Source of the DNA: Phallusia mammillata | Lineage: Eukaryota > Chordata > Ascidiacea > Phlebobranchia > Ascidiidae | Direction: 5' to 3' | Length of the DNA: 64,000 nucleotides | NCBI GenBank assembly: GCA_003260075.1 | Contig: QLIY01000341.1 | Location: 63,216 to 127,215 of the forward strand | Shown: positions 52,253-63,092 of the stretch, one piece after another | Layout of the letters: every line of letters begins with the position of its first letter | Position numbering within the stretch: the stretch's first letter is position 1 | The notes under the pieces: model-generated | Seen by the model: only the letters and a program-made list of their open reading frames with translations | Database searches by the model: none | What the model was told of the DNA's origin: nothing | Translations under genes and position numbers: made by a program

Positions 52253-53955
52253 ACGCTTGTGAGATGCTGCTCTGCATTTGCTTTTATCTTCTCATGTATT
52301 CTAAAGATATTTGTCGCAAAGTTTTTCCTTATTTCCCGTCATTAACGTCTCTGTGTTCAATTTATCGGCTAAAACGCCTTGACAAATTTTCTGTATTTGG
52401 TTGGTCACGTGAAAACAGCGGTTTTGATTTGTAAGAAATCGTTTTTCTTCTTCTTTTTTTATTATTATTATCATTGGCGATAAAATATGAAATGAGTCTT
52501 CATCATCACAGTTCCATTGTTGAAACTTCATCATCACAGTTCCATTGTTGAACGGATAAGTAAACAGCAAGGACACCGAAAAAACCCGAAGGTTATCGAG
52601 TCAAGTGACACAAGAAAAAAACAATAGACAACACACAGAAGCGAACAAACACAAAGGCAATCAACGTAAGTGCGCATTCCACTTTAGTTTCTATTTAGAC
52701 AAAGTATCGTTTTTCACTGCTATAGTTTTTCCGTTGGCAACGTTTTGCCTGGTACACAAACATTTATACTTTTAATTTCAGTTCTTGTATCTTACATTTG
52801 TTAATGACGAATCCGGCAATCAAAGTTTCGAAAAATATTGCTCAAATCTTTCATTAAAAAATCCAAACATTTTCACACCAATATTTAAGGCGATTCGGCA
52901 GCCTAGAACACTGTCGATCCAGGAACTAACATTTTCCCAGTATGCCTGTACATATGCTACACATTAACAAAATAAATGATACATTAATTGCTTCTTTGTA
53001 CACGCCGCAAAAAGTGCTCACATTAGCATCAGTAAATCCCGAACCGATAAAGGGTGTCGTTTAAACCAGCCGTCGGCAACCGCCGGTCCGCGAGAAGTTT
53101 GTTACGGGGGGGGGGGTTGTGAGATGCTGCTCAGCAATTTTGCTTTTATCTTCTCATGTATTCTAAAGATATTTGTCGCAAAGTTTTTCCTTATTTCCCG
53201 TCATTAACGTCTCTGTGTTCAATTTATCGGCTAAAACGCCTTGACAAATTTTCTGTATTTGGTTGGTCACGTGAAAACAGCGGTTTTGATTTGTAAGAAA
53301 TCGTTTTTCTTCTTCTTTTTTTATTATTATTATCATTGGCGATAAAATATGAAATGAGTCAAGTCAAGTCAAGTCAAATTTTATTTGCATAGTCACTTCA
53401 TCATCACAGTTCCATTGTTGAACGGATAAGTAAACAGCAAGGACACCGAAAAACCCCGAAGGTTATCGAGTCAAGTGACACAAGAAAAAAACAATAGACA
53501 ACACACAGAAGCGAACAAACACAAAGGCAATCAACGTAAGTGCGCATTCCACTTTAGTTTCTATTTAGACAAAGTATCGTTTTTCACTGCTATAGTTTTT
53601 CCGTTGGCAACGTTTTCCCTGGTACACAAACATTTATACTTTTAATTTCAGTTTTTGTATCTTACATTTGTTAATGACGAATCCGGCAATCAAAGTTTCG
53701 AAAAATATTGCTCAAATCTTTCATTAAAAAATCCAAACATTTTCATACCAATATTTAAGGCGATTCGGCAGCCTAGAACACTGTCGATCCAGGAACTAAC
53801 ATTTTCCCAGTATGCCTGTACATATGCTACACATTAACAAAATAAATGATACATTAATTGCTTCTTTGTACACGCCGCAAAAAGTGCTCACATCAGCATC
53901 AGTAAATCCCGAACCGATAAAGGGTGTCGTTTAAACCAGCCGTCGGCAACCGCCG
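52253..53955. repeat. 850-bp direct duplication around a short poly-G
   Basis: 52253-53105 and 53117-53955 are nearly identical. The second copy has an extra TCAAGTCAAGTCAAGTC tract with flanking sequence and single-base changes. Each ends in CCGTCGGCAACCGCCGGTCC, part of the hAT-type element continuing to 54152. Fits a haplotype join. Confidence 0.8.
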
Positions 53956-54155
53956 GTCCGCGAGAAGTTTGTTACCGGGTCGTATACGTTTTCAGGCCAA
54001 ATGTTTTGAAACATATTGCTCGTGCTTCCCGGGGATTATAAACTAATTTATGCGTTTTTATTCCAAAAAATTTGTAGTCTTTTGAAGACAGGTCCGCGAT
54101 AGAATTTCAGTTTTAAAAACGGTCCGCAGTACAAAAAAGGTGGCCGACCCCTGAT

Positions 54156-54214
54156 TTAGAACAATGGCCCTAAGATTAAACTTAATTTGGAAGGAGCGTA
54201 GTTTTGTTTCCACT

Positions 54215-54254
<40 letters not shown>

Positions 54255-55018
54255 ATTTCTCCCCATTTTTCGGTGGTTACCGGTTCCCTATTGTAAAATC
54301 TCCTCCCATTTATTTTTTACGTGCAGTGTATTTTTCCCATGTAGTGGGAATAGCCGCAATAAGACACTGGTAGTCAGAATGATTTTTACTATTGTTTGCC
54401 AAATCGTAAATTTCGCAAAGTTTATTGAAACTTCGATATTCCGATTTATTGTCAATAATTTAGTGATATTCAAGTATCCCAGCGTTAACGAAATTCTCGT
54501 AGGCGGTCGGTTTCCGTTTAAACGTTTAAACAATACACTTTTATTTAACCAAATGCAGTTGTTGTAAACCGTAGGCTGCTGCCAAAATTGGATTATGCAT
54601 TCCTTCCAAAGGTCGACCGATGACCAAAACGTCCTGAGAGATGTTAGTTTTTTCCTTATGGGATGGTTTTAGATTGGTGGCTGCGATGCATATCATGGTA
54701 TGTAGCGAAGTAATGTTGGTTTCCATGCTTTTCCAAAGCGAGACGCAAGCAGTATCAAACAGTTTTCTTAACCAAGAAAAACGTGTTTACTTGACGTAGG
54801 CTTCCACGTCTATCATATCTATTCCCCCTCTTCGATTTTACAGCGTAATTTATTCCCTTTTCGCTTGCATACTTCATAATGCAACCGCGAAGATTGCATT
54901 TTAATGCTTCACACAGGATTTGCGGTTATCATTTTTATCATTGTATTTAATGAATTCGGCGATCCCTTTTTGGCATTTTCTTCAAATTTCGGGTCTTCTA
55001 ATAGGGAGAAACTTTTCT
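54156..55018. other. No recognised gene
   Basis: It contains a 39-nt poly-G (54215-54253) and short open frames without domain similarity. Confidence 0.5.
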
Positions 55019-55066
55019 AGACAGAAACTGACGATGCCTTAACAGGCGAAATTAATATTTCTGTTT
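55019..55066 (+). ncRNA. Hammerhead-like motif with long stem I and palindromic stem III
   Basis: Stem I AGACAGAAA/TTTCTGTTT (eight Watson-Crick pairs and one G-T), core CTGACGA, one unpaired T, stem II GCC-TTAACA-GGC, GAAA, stem III ATTAAT (self-complementary), A at the cleavage position. It is followed by AATAAAAG. The extra T after the core is the only departure from the type I consensus. Confidence 0.5.
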
Positions 55067-55082
55067 CAAATAAAAGTTTACA

Positions 55083-55883
55083 CTAATGCTGATCGTCTGC
55101 CTCTTTTTTTGAGTATATTTTGTACACTTCTAATAAGGATGTATTAAATTTCCAGTATCCTCTACCCCTGGGTATTTTATCAAGGTTGAGTGTAAGTTTA
55201 ACAATACTGTGGTCCGATTGATTGCTTGGGTCAATTTGAATGTGGGTGGTCTTATTGTTTAGTAGTTCGTTTGCTACAAGCACAAAATCAAGCCTACTAG
55301 CCGTGTAGGGGTTTAGTTTTTTTGTGCGCGCGTGTAATGTTTTGGATGTTTGATACGAAATACGTCATATAATTTCCATTGCTTGTAGGATGGTAGATTT
55401 TGCGCGTTGGTTGTTGCGCATTGCTCTACCTCCTGTCTTGTCTAGCTCGTCATTGAGTACGCAAGTCACCAGCCAAAACCATATTTTCGGTTCCGCTTTT
55501 AGCGCTTTTATCAGCTACAACCCGAAAGACGTTGTCGTCGAATTGCGATCTGTCCTGGTTAGGCCCGTAGAGATTGCACAGCGTTATGCGCTGGTCATTT
55601 ATTTCCAGCTCAATGATTATATGACGCCCGTGGTTATCAACAGTCACGTCGTGTTTCAGGTAGGAAAGGTTTTTGGAAAACAAAACCGCCACTCCTTTAC
55701 TTTTTGTTGTGCCATGCGAAACTACAATTTCCCCGCCCCATTCTAACTCCCATTGCTTGAGATTTGATGCAGATGAGTGCGTTTCTTGTAGACACATTAT
55801 ATCGAACTGTTATTGTCTCAAGCAATGGAAGACATTTCGCAACCCTGCTACGTTGTATGTTATTACGGTGAGAGGCATCATTT
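55083..55883 (-). pseudogene. LINE (non-LTR retrotransposon) endonuclease relic
   Basis: Reading on the minus strand from 55883: MMPLTVITYNVAGLRNVFHC, a stop, then MCLQETHSSASNLKQWELEW and GVAVLFSKNL, ITLCNLYGPNQ, VLAGDL, and in another frame downstream a DPSNQSDHSIV motif. These are ordered blocks of the APE-type endonuclease of L1-like LINEs (N, QE, Y-P, G-D, SDH). The frame is broken at least twice and the reverse transcriptase is absent. Confidence 0.75.
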
Positions 55884-55904
55884 AAACAAGTTCTACACCA
55901 ATGT

Positions 55905-56555
55905 CTATATTATATTCATATTTAAAGCCACATTCGTGTAATTAATATCTGGCGACATCATGCGGTATGGAGTTAAATGAAATACCCAACGTTTGTTCGC
56001 ACCAGAGCAGGAGAGCGTTGGTGGGTTTGGAAAAGTTACGTTGAAATGTCTGGGTCGTGGTTTCAACAAGCAAATGTAATAGGAAAGGGAATTAATTAGA
56101 AGTAATCCGCAACAGATGATATTGTTGGACGCATAAATGGAAAGTGTTATGCTCTGAGTCAAGGAGAGAAGTGAATGTCTAAACAAGGTAGTTAACGATG
56201 TCTGCCTTATTTACGTATCTGGTGTTGTTTCCATAATATCTGTCGTTTTAATGTAGTTTTTACAGACAAATTGGTGCACGTTATAAATGCATGACTTAAT
56301 CGGGATTTTTTTACATCGTAAAATGTTTCAGGTTTTAATTGTAGAGCACTTTTTTATTTGGTAACCCGCTAAATGATTCTACAGCTCGTAGATGATAATC
56401 GAGCCATCTTAATCACTGAACACCAAACCCACACGAGACATGAAAACGATACAAGCCACTATCCGGGATCTATTGCGGTGGGATTCGAATCCACGACGGG
56501 TCGCAGCCGGAACAAAGCTGGCAGGTCGAGCATGTTGCTTGTCGTGGGTTTGAAT

Positions 56556-56587
<32 letters not shown>

Positions 56588-56960
56588 CTTGTCGTGGGTT
56601 TGAATCCCAACACGGGCTAAGTGTTTCGTTTTAAATGTTTTTCGTCCTGCAAGTATCTTCCGACTGATTTGTTGTCATACAAAATTATACAGTTACTCCT
56701 TCTATTATTACAGAATAACCAACAGAATTTCGAGGCAGCTTGCAATATATTTCAACATATTCCAGGAAAAACACGTTTGTAACTGCATTCTTGGCGTAAG
56801 TATAAAAGTTGAAAGTGAAAGTTGTAGTTTGTTGACCATGATAGGCAAGCAGCAGATTTGATGAAAAAATTGCACAAACGCCCAACTACAAACAAATAAA
56901 TATCATAATTCAGCAAAACTTAACCAAAAACAAACATTTTTGCACCAATAATATTTCTTG
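55905..56960. other. Spacer with tRNA-like and duplicated sequence
   Basis: It has a B-box-like GGGATTCGAATCC near 56470, and CTTGTCGTGGGTTTGAATC duplicated on both sides of a 31-nt poly-G (56557-56587). No gene recognised. The part nearest 56978 should be ALG3 3' UTR. Confidence 0.5.
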
Positions 56961-56977
56961 CACATTGTGTAGACCGC

Positions 56978-59900
56978 TTAGTCATCCTTGCTTGGCTTTT
57001 CTTCGATTGTTGCAGGTTCTAGAACACATCCATTGTTTCTCCACAATCCAATCAGTAGTAATGCATGTGAAGCATGAAGTGCAAGTGAGCTTATGTTGGT
57101 TGAAGGATAAGTGTTCCAACAAAGCTCGATTACCCCAAAGATGAGCAATCTGAAACATATAATTATAATCTGGTTAGCATCTGTAAACTGGTATTTATAC
57201 TGCAATCTCCCTTTAGTGGGCATGTCAACCAGTAAAAGTGTCATAATAATAACTTGTTAGTAACTATGCAATCAATACTGGAATCTCCCCTTAGTTGTGA
57301 CAATGACATTTGTGTAAAAATCACAGTACAGCATACAGGAATGGCTAAATTTATGTTGTGGGTTTAAATCCTATTCCCAAATTTTTCTTGCTGCTTGGGA
57401 AGACCTCTTACAAGCCTCGCATAACATGGACGGTTTTATCAGTTTTTCTATGTAAAGCTTGTTATAAAACAAACTTGAAATTCAATTCTGATAAACGAAA
57501 TCTTTAAGGTACAGTTTTGTAATGAATTTCTTTTTGCTTTTTTACTAACTAACTTTTAGTCAGTTAGACGAGTATGGCTCTTCCAGTTTTTTTGGTAAAT
57601 ATGGGATGTTGAAAAGTCGATTATTTACAAAAACCTGCTTGAAGAGCAATAATCGTTTATTCTTTGTCTGGCAGCAACAGCTGATTTTTTGCAGTCAGTT
57701 GATTTGCATTTCCATTGATAACCGGTTAGTTCTATAAGTTTGTCCTTAAATCAGAAGCAACTCACCGGACGGGGGTTGAATACTTGGTTGACCACAGTAG
57801 ATGCGGAATTGTGTGATAATACCAGATGTAAAACTGATAGTGGAGCGACCGGCTGAAGCACATCCCAATAAAGTTGCTTGTAAATAAAACTGTTACCAGC
57901 TGTAAACAATCATGCTAAGGAAATATTCAAGTGTGGATTTAGCATGATGTATTCTATGTAATTGTTTATGTGTAATAATTAGGCTGTGTTAGCTTTTGGT
58001 TTAGCAGCAATTTGTATTAAATTTCTAAGTAGAAACTATTATAAGCTATGGGTTTAGTTTGTTTGGGCACTTTTCAAGTAAACCTAGCAGGTTTATTAAA
58101 TCATCATTATTTAGTTTATAAACAGATTATCAAAAAGGATATGATCTGGTTGAATTGACAGAACTCCGCAATTCCATCTTGTCTTCATATTGATCAGTTG
58201 AAACAAACTGGAAATATTTCTGCAGCAAAGTGCGGGTTATTTAAACTGTGCGACAGATGGTTATTTTGAAACAATATACACAGATTTGTTCATACGTTTA
58301 ATGATTAAAATAACGGTCTAAATTGATGTAAAAAGCGACATGCTTTGTATTTCAAACGTTTCGGCAAATGCATATTATACTACATCTTAAGACATTGTTC
58401 AAAACCCAGATGGCCAATTTTATGTGGTTCAGAACCCTATGTACAGATCTGTTCATAAATTTAATGGTGAAAATAACAGCCCAAACAGATCTAAAAGAGT
58501 AAATAGTCATGCTTTTAATGATGCAACTCACCTTCTCCAGCGGATGGCAGCAAAAAGTATCAAAACAGTTAAATGTGCGGCGAGCAGTAAAGCATGAAAC
58601 CGGCGATCAGCAAACATTTCAACCGACAAAAATCTCCAGTTCACCGTCCATTTGTGAAAAAATTGACGACCAAGGTCAAATGATCGGATCAAATAACCTT
58701 GAGGATTTGTGGCAAGGAATGGAATCGCAAGAGCAACCTAAACAGTCGATGGTGAGATATATGTTTGTGTATGTGCAGTGGTGGGATTCAATTGTTTGGT
58801 TAGCTGGTTCTATCACAAAAGTCATACTTTTCAGCCGGTTCTGTTACAAAAAGTCCCATTTGTCAGCCGATTCTGTTACAAAAATCCATTGACAGTAACC
58901 AGTAATGCTAACCAGTCGGTTTTGTTACAAAAAGTCCATTGACAGTAACCAGTAATGCTAACCGGTTCACTGATCTCCAAATTTCGTGAGACGGTGCGAA
59001 CCGACTGAATCCCACCACTGCAGATATATGTGTGTATGTGGCCTATTTGACCCAATTGTAACAGAGACGTGGTTGAAACCTGACACCACAGGCAGGGGTG
59101 ACATTGTCATGAATAGCTTTCCTTACCTGAAGCCCGACACAAATCAAAAGGTTCCTGAGTGTCTGAAGAATTCCATTTTCCACGAGATAGACCACAAGCA
59201 ATCCCGGTGCAAAAAGCAAAACGTTCATTTTTATTGAAACAGCAAAACTGAAGAAAAACGACCCAAGGTACCTGCAACAAATCGATACATTTACAAAATA
59301 TTTTACCTTTAAAGTTTGAGGTCTTACCATTTTTTGTCGATGAAACAATTGAGTGAAATATAGAACACCAACATTGCCAGTGGGTCGTTGAACAATCGAA
59401 GGACAAACAAAGAATGAACTCGATACGAAGTTAAACTCATGAACACCAACACAAATGGTGGGCACTGAAACAATTAAAAATTTAGTTCAGCGGTTCCCAA
59501 CTGGGGAGGAATTTTAAAACTTAAGGGGGGAATTTACTTAAATTTGTACATGTGGTTTGTAAATAGACACTTTAGGTTGATTAATTATCATGCACTGCAT
59601 TGGTTTCCAACCTCAGAAGGGATTTTGGACACTTAAGCTCTGAGAATATAACCTGTAAAGCTTGACAAAAGACCCAATTTTAAACGATGGTTGGATGTTT
59701 TAGCATCTACTATGTAGTGTATAGGGGAGAAATTTGTTTTAAATGTGGTTTGTAAATAAACACCTAATCTCTGGGAATATAACCTGAAAAGTTGATTAAT
59801 CTTTGTATGGTTTAGCATCTACTATGTAATCTATTGGATAGGAATAAATTGGTTTGAACTGTTAAGTGAGGAATTCGTCGAAAAAGGTTGGAACACAACT

Positions 59901-60849
59901 GCTTTAGTGACTTGGAACATTTTGTAAGATTCTTTACCTTCATGGTCTTCTGGTAGATTCTGGCAACCAGCATGAAGTTGATGAGGTAAAGTACGAGGAA
60001 AATGTATTGAGCAAATCTGATGTTTTGCCCATGGCTTGTCAAGTAGAAAAGAAGTGAGTAGACATAAACAAAACCTGCAACAACAATTACAGTGTGAAAT
60101 ATTGTGCTGGGTTTAAGGGATTGTGGTTCTGAGGATAATTGCAGCAAGTTATTTCTCAATACATAAATCCTAAACTGTAGCCAAACTATTGTTTTAAAAT
60201 AATTACTTAGTTACAAGCAAAAAACAGGTATTCCCCTGTATAACAGCAATTAGATTTATAGAAAGACAATCTCTAAAATATTACATATCAACTGACATCC
60301 ACACACTTTGGAAAATGTATGCCTACATGGTTACCTCATGGTTAAAGATCAAAAGGGAGGCAAAGACTGCAATATAAAGAGCAAATTAAACATGCAGTAA
60401 ATGCCACATCACTAGCAGAGCTAAGTTATTTAACTACTAAGCGGTTGACACTTATTTGTATAAGCTAACCTGTTAGTAACATAATAATTGTGTATAATTT
60501 GTGGTTATACCTGCAGGATATACAAGTGGTCCAGTGTCTCCCTTCAACTGTGTGTAGTCATAAGTTCCATTTAAAAATCCACCCACCTCTTGCATGTAAG
60601 CCTTCCAGTCAATCTCAGTGTCTGAAAACAATAAACAGAAATGTTTGTTTTGTTCGCAGAGGGTGTGTGTTTTATCTCAGTCTTACATTGGACTCGTGTT
60701 ATAACAAACAGGTTGATGACAATTTCAAAACTCCACAGCAGCAGAACGATGGTGGAAGTGTATTTCGGGTCAAACAAAACTTTCGGCCCTTCTGTCATAA
60801 ACTTTTCAATCACCAGATTTGAAATATGTGGTTTTCTGGCTGCAGGCAT
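56978..60849 (-). CDS. ALG3: ALG3, dolichyl-P-Man:Man5GlcNAc2-PP-dolichol alpha-1,3-mannosyltransferase
   Basis: ER membrane enzyme that adds the sixth mannose, from dolichol-phosphate-mannose, to the N-glycan precursor on the lumenal side. Nine exons: 60687-60849, 60511-60621, 59938-60074, 59328-59464, 59127-59271, 58532-58737, 58143-58207, 57766-57901, 56978-57149. All phases agree and give about 423 residues (human 438). Family blocks seen in order: [65 protein letters not shown]…[16 protein letters not shown]…[10 protein letters not shown], and [10 protein letters not shown] near the end. The join 58143/57901 is a U12-type AT-AC intron. It lies 230 bp downstream of SANBR on the same strand. 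Confidence 0.95.
57902..58142 (-). other. U12-type AT-AC intron of ALG3
   Basis: On the minus strand the intron begins ATATCCTTTTT, an exact U12 5' splice site, and ends TTTAC. TTCCTTAGC lies 12 nt before the AC and matches the U12 branch consensus TTCCTTAAC at eight of nine positions. Splicing here gives …[18 protein letters not shown], matching the ALG3 P-N-Q-I-V-S-T-L-F-T-S-N block. No GT-AG alternative gives that frame. Confidence 0.8.
58278..58497. repeat. Fragments of the 4310-4548 MITE family in ALG3 intron
   Basis: Two left-end copies (TTTGTTCATACGTTTAATGA and TCTGTTCATAAATTTAATGG) with AAAAGCGACATGCTTTGTAT and AACGTTTCGGCAAATGC between them. Confidence 0.6.
58776..59020. mobile_element. 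hAT-type element (CAGTGGTGGGATTCA ends)
   Basis: CAGTGGTGGGATTCA … TGAATCCCACCACTG with internal repeats of TTCTGTTACAAAAA and AGTAATGCTAACC. It lies in the ALG3 intron between exons 5 and 6. Same family as 17570-17757. Confidence 0.75.
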
Positions 60850-61079
60850 GATTGGTTATAAAAAATCCTACAAATTACTGAACCTAAAAATAAAATAGTG
60901 TGCTTTACAAGAGGGTATTTACAGACAAATAGGTTTTTGAGTAAAAAGTTGTGCACAGTGTAAAAACATCTAATGAACTCACAGCTATTAAGTAACACAG
61001 TAAATATGAACACAAATATTTAGTCAGCATTAATACAAACTACAGTTAGATGGCAGTGATTACAGCAACCACATGCAGT
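60850..61079 (-). promoter_or_regulatory. SANBR-ALG3 intercistronic region
   Basis: 230 bp between two same-strand genes. On the minus strand it has TTTTATTTTTAG and then TTTGTAG shortly before the ALG3 ATG, either of which could be a cis- or trans-splice acceptor. No AATAAA was found for SANBR in it. Ciona is known to have operons resolved by spliced-leader trans-splicing, so a dicistronic unit is possible. Confidence 0.3.
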
Positions 61080-63092
61080 TTAACGTCCGAGGTATCGCAA
61101 ACGTCCTCTAACATCTTTTGCGTTGACCGCTTGATATTGTCGACCTGTGTTTGGCATCTGCGATGTTGAACTTGACCATCTGTTCGAGTTGATGAAAGCA
61201 AGTTCAAGTTTTCTAAAGATTCCACCTTGAACTTCTTTTACATCTTTTGCTTTGGTTTTGTCTTGTTTTTCAGTTTGTTTTTGTTTGTTTATATGAAATG
61301 ACATGTTCCTGAGCCTCTTGTGGTCCTCCTCGCGTTGAGCATCTTGATTCCAGCGAATAGAACATGAACTATCCCATTTCTGTTTGCATGAATATTTTGC
61401 AAACATGGTTGGGTCGGCAGGAAGCTTTGCTTTTTCTTTTCCCTTTCTATTAAACCTCACGTCTGCAGGGGAAATAAGATTTGTGCTCGACATCGAACCA
61501 CTCCACCCGGTGGGGAAATGCATCTGGGTGTCGGGAAAATAGCTTTTCCTCTCGATCACAACTTCCTCATCTCCGGTTGTTTCATCTTCACTTGCACTCG
61601 CTCGTCCACCGCGTGTCATTTGCTTCTGTGTAACTGATGTTGATTTCAAGTAACCCATGGACTTCACGATGGGCACAGCCATCTTGGTGTGCTGCATGAC
61701 TGGTGAAGTGCTTGTTTTCACGTTACAATGCTCCTCTTCCACTGCAAATATATTAAAAGGCCTCTGCACTTGATAATCCTGTTTAGTGGATTTAATGACA
61801 TTTTTATGAACCAAGAAGTCGTCGAGACACTTGTGGTCAGCGGAGTCTGGGGATGTGACAATGTGATCCCGGGCACTGCAGCCTTTGATTAATCCCGATG
61901 GGTCGAACCTGAAGGTTTCTTGCTCACAACATGGATAGCCTCCTAGTGGTGTGTCTGACGGTGAACCTGTCGATACCTGGTACTGAGCACGCTCCGTGTG
62001 ATACTTGCATTGGCCGAACTCGCAAAGTTGGAAAGTATTTCCACATCGTGAGCAAACAAGGTTGTTTACCAAACCCCACAGCCTCCAGTAAACCAAACTC
62101 CACCTGTGTAACTCTTCATAGAGCTGAACGATAAAGAAGTTAACATCCCAGCTACGATCTGGCAGATGTTTATGTTGAAGGTCACCTTTACGGCCGATGG
62201 TAGTCTGCTCACTCGAACACGGGATGCTACAACTTTGCTTTACCGTCATAACTCTATGACATATCGAGCATTTGAACAAGTAACATGCCTGGCCGAGCGA
62301 ATCAGTGCAGTTTGGGTTCGGCTCAAACAGTTTTTCAATTTTCTTGCAATAAAGTTTACTTTTAAATTTGTCTTTTCTGTCTCGTACATCTTCTAATTCA
62401 TTGTGTGTGAACCTTGCAGCGAGAAGTGAGGTCAGTTTTTCATTCACACAATTCATGTTACATGGAGCGGAAATCACTGAAGACATGTTTTTGTGGCAAA
62501 ATGTGATGCAGTTTTCGACTAGAGTGTCCATCTTTAGAAAATCCGAGGAAATCAGGATAGAAATCACATTACTTGGGTCAAGTTGCGGCACTTTTGAGTC
62601 GTCGAGAAGTTCGGTTCCACGCTTTACATATCGCATCAACCAGTCAAATATATGAATGTCACAATGCACCGAAATATCCACTTCCTCTAATCTCTGAGAT
62701 TCAACCGATAAATAATCAGCAAAATACTTCATTTCTTGAATCAGTAAATCTCTCGGACATGTAAAATCCTGTTTAAGATTTTTTGCCTCGTCACAAACAT
62801 GGATGACCATATTAGGGCCCGAGGTTTGGTTTAAAACTTCCGTGTCGCGATCATCGGCAGACTGAGAATCAGATCCAGCCGGTTTTACATTGTATCCATA
62901 TTCAGACAACTCAGATAAGGTTTTCCCTTTCTCATTTACATCCTGTGCTGCATTTCCACCCTGTCTCTTTGCCAAAAGTGAGTAAATGTAGCCGTACATA
63001 TTATTCCCGTTGCCGCCAGGTTTTAAATTCGTTGATATTCCAAGTTTCTGCAAAGAAGCTGTCATTTGATGTGTCTGTAATTTTGTCTCCAT
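61080..63092 (-). CDS. SANBR: SANBR (KIAA1841) homologue, BTB-containing protein, intronless
   Basis: 670 residues in one exon. From about residue 94 it has NMVIHVCDEAKNLKQDFTCP, RDLLIQEMKYFADYLS, EEVDISVHCDIHIFDWLMRY and NVISILISSDFLKMD, the BTB-like domain of vertebrate SANBR. Then comes the conserved HNELEDVRDRKDKFKSKLYC region, a Cys/His-rich segment (CSICHR, CSRCGNTF, CEFGQCKYH), GGYPCCEQETFRFDP, and a basic Ser-rich C-terminus with WNQDAQREEDHKR. The mammalian protein binds through BTB and negatively regulates class-switch recombination, a job absent in tunicates, so the ancestral role is different. I see no SANT domain at the N-terminus. The ATG at 63090-63092 opens the frame; upstream exons cannot be excluded. 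Confidence 0.92.
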   Translation of the reverse strand: METKLQTHQMTASLQKLGISTNLKPGGNGNNMYGYIYSLLAKRQGGNAAQDVNEKGKTLSELSEYGYNVKPAGSDSQSADDRDTEVLNQTSGPNMVIHVCDEAKNLKQDFTCPRDLLIQEMKYFADYLSVESQRLEEVDISVHCDIHIFDWLMRYVKRGTELLDDSKVPQLDPSNVISILISSDFLKMDTLVENCITFCHKNMSSVISAPCNMNCVNEKLTSLLAARFTHNELEDVRDRKDKFKSKLYCKKIEKLFEPNPNCTDSLGQACYLFKCSICHRVMTVKQSCSIPCSSEQTTIGRKGDLQHKHLPDRSWDVNFFIVQLYEELHRWSLVYWRLWGLVNNLVCSRCGNTFQLCEFGQCKYHTERAQYQVSTGSPSDTPLGGYPCCEQETFRFDPSGLIKGCSARDHIVTSPDSADHKCLDDFLVHKNVIKSTKQDYQVQRPFNIFAVEEEHCNVKTSTSPVMQHTKMAVPIVKSMGYLKSTSVTQKQMTRGGRASASEDETTGDEEVVIERKSYFPDTQMHFPTGWSGSMSSTNLISPADVRFNRKGKEKAKLPADPTMFAKYSCKQKWDSSCSIRWNQDAQREEDHKRLRNMSFHINKQKQTEKQDKTKAKDVKEVQGGIFRKLELAFINSNRWSSSTSQMPNTGRQYQAVNAKDVRGRLRYLGR

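Noticed and set aside
52785-53837. Duplicated 60-codon frame beginning MYLTFVNDESGNQ
   Set aside because: Short, no domain, and duplicated only because the whole 850-bp block is duplicated around poly-G.
58509-58892. Plus-strand open frame of 127 codons with Gln/Ser-rich, coding-looking sequence and a GTGAGA donor
   Set aside because: It is antisense to ALG3 exon 6 (58532-58737 minus), which matches the conserved FDLGRQ…WTVNWRF region of that family.
57900-59127. ALG3 appeared to lack its middle region between the GLQ end of exon 5 and LFTSNFIG
   Set aside because: Closer reading found exon 6 and a 65-bp exon joined through an AT-AC intron, so the gene is complete.
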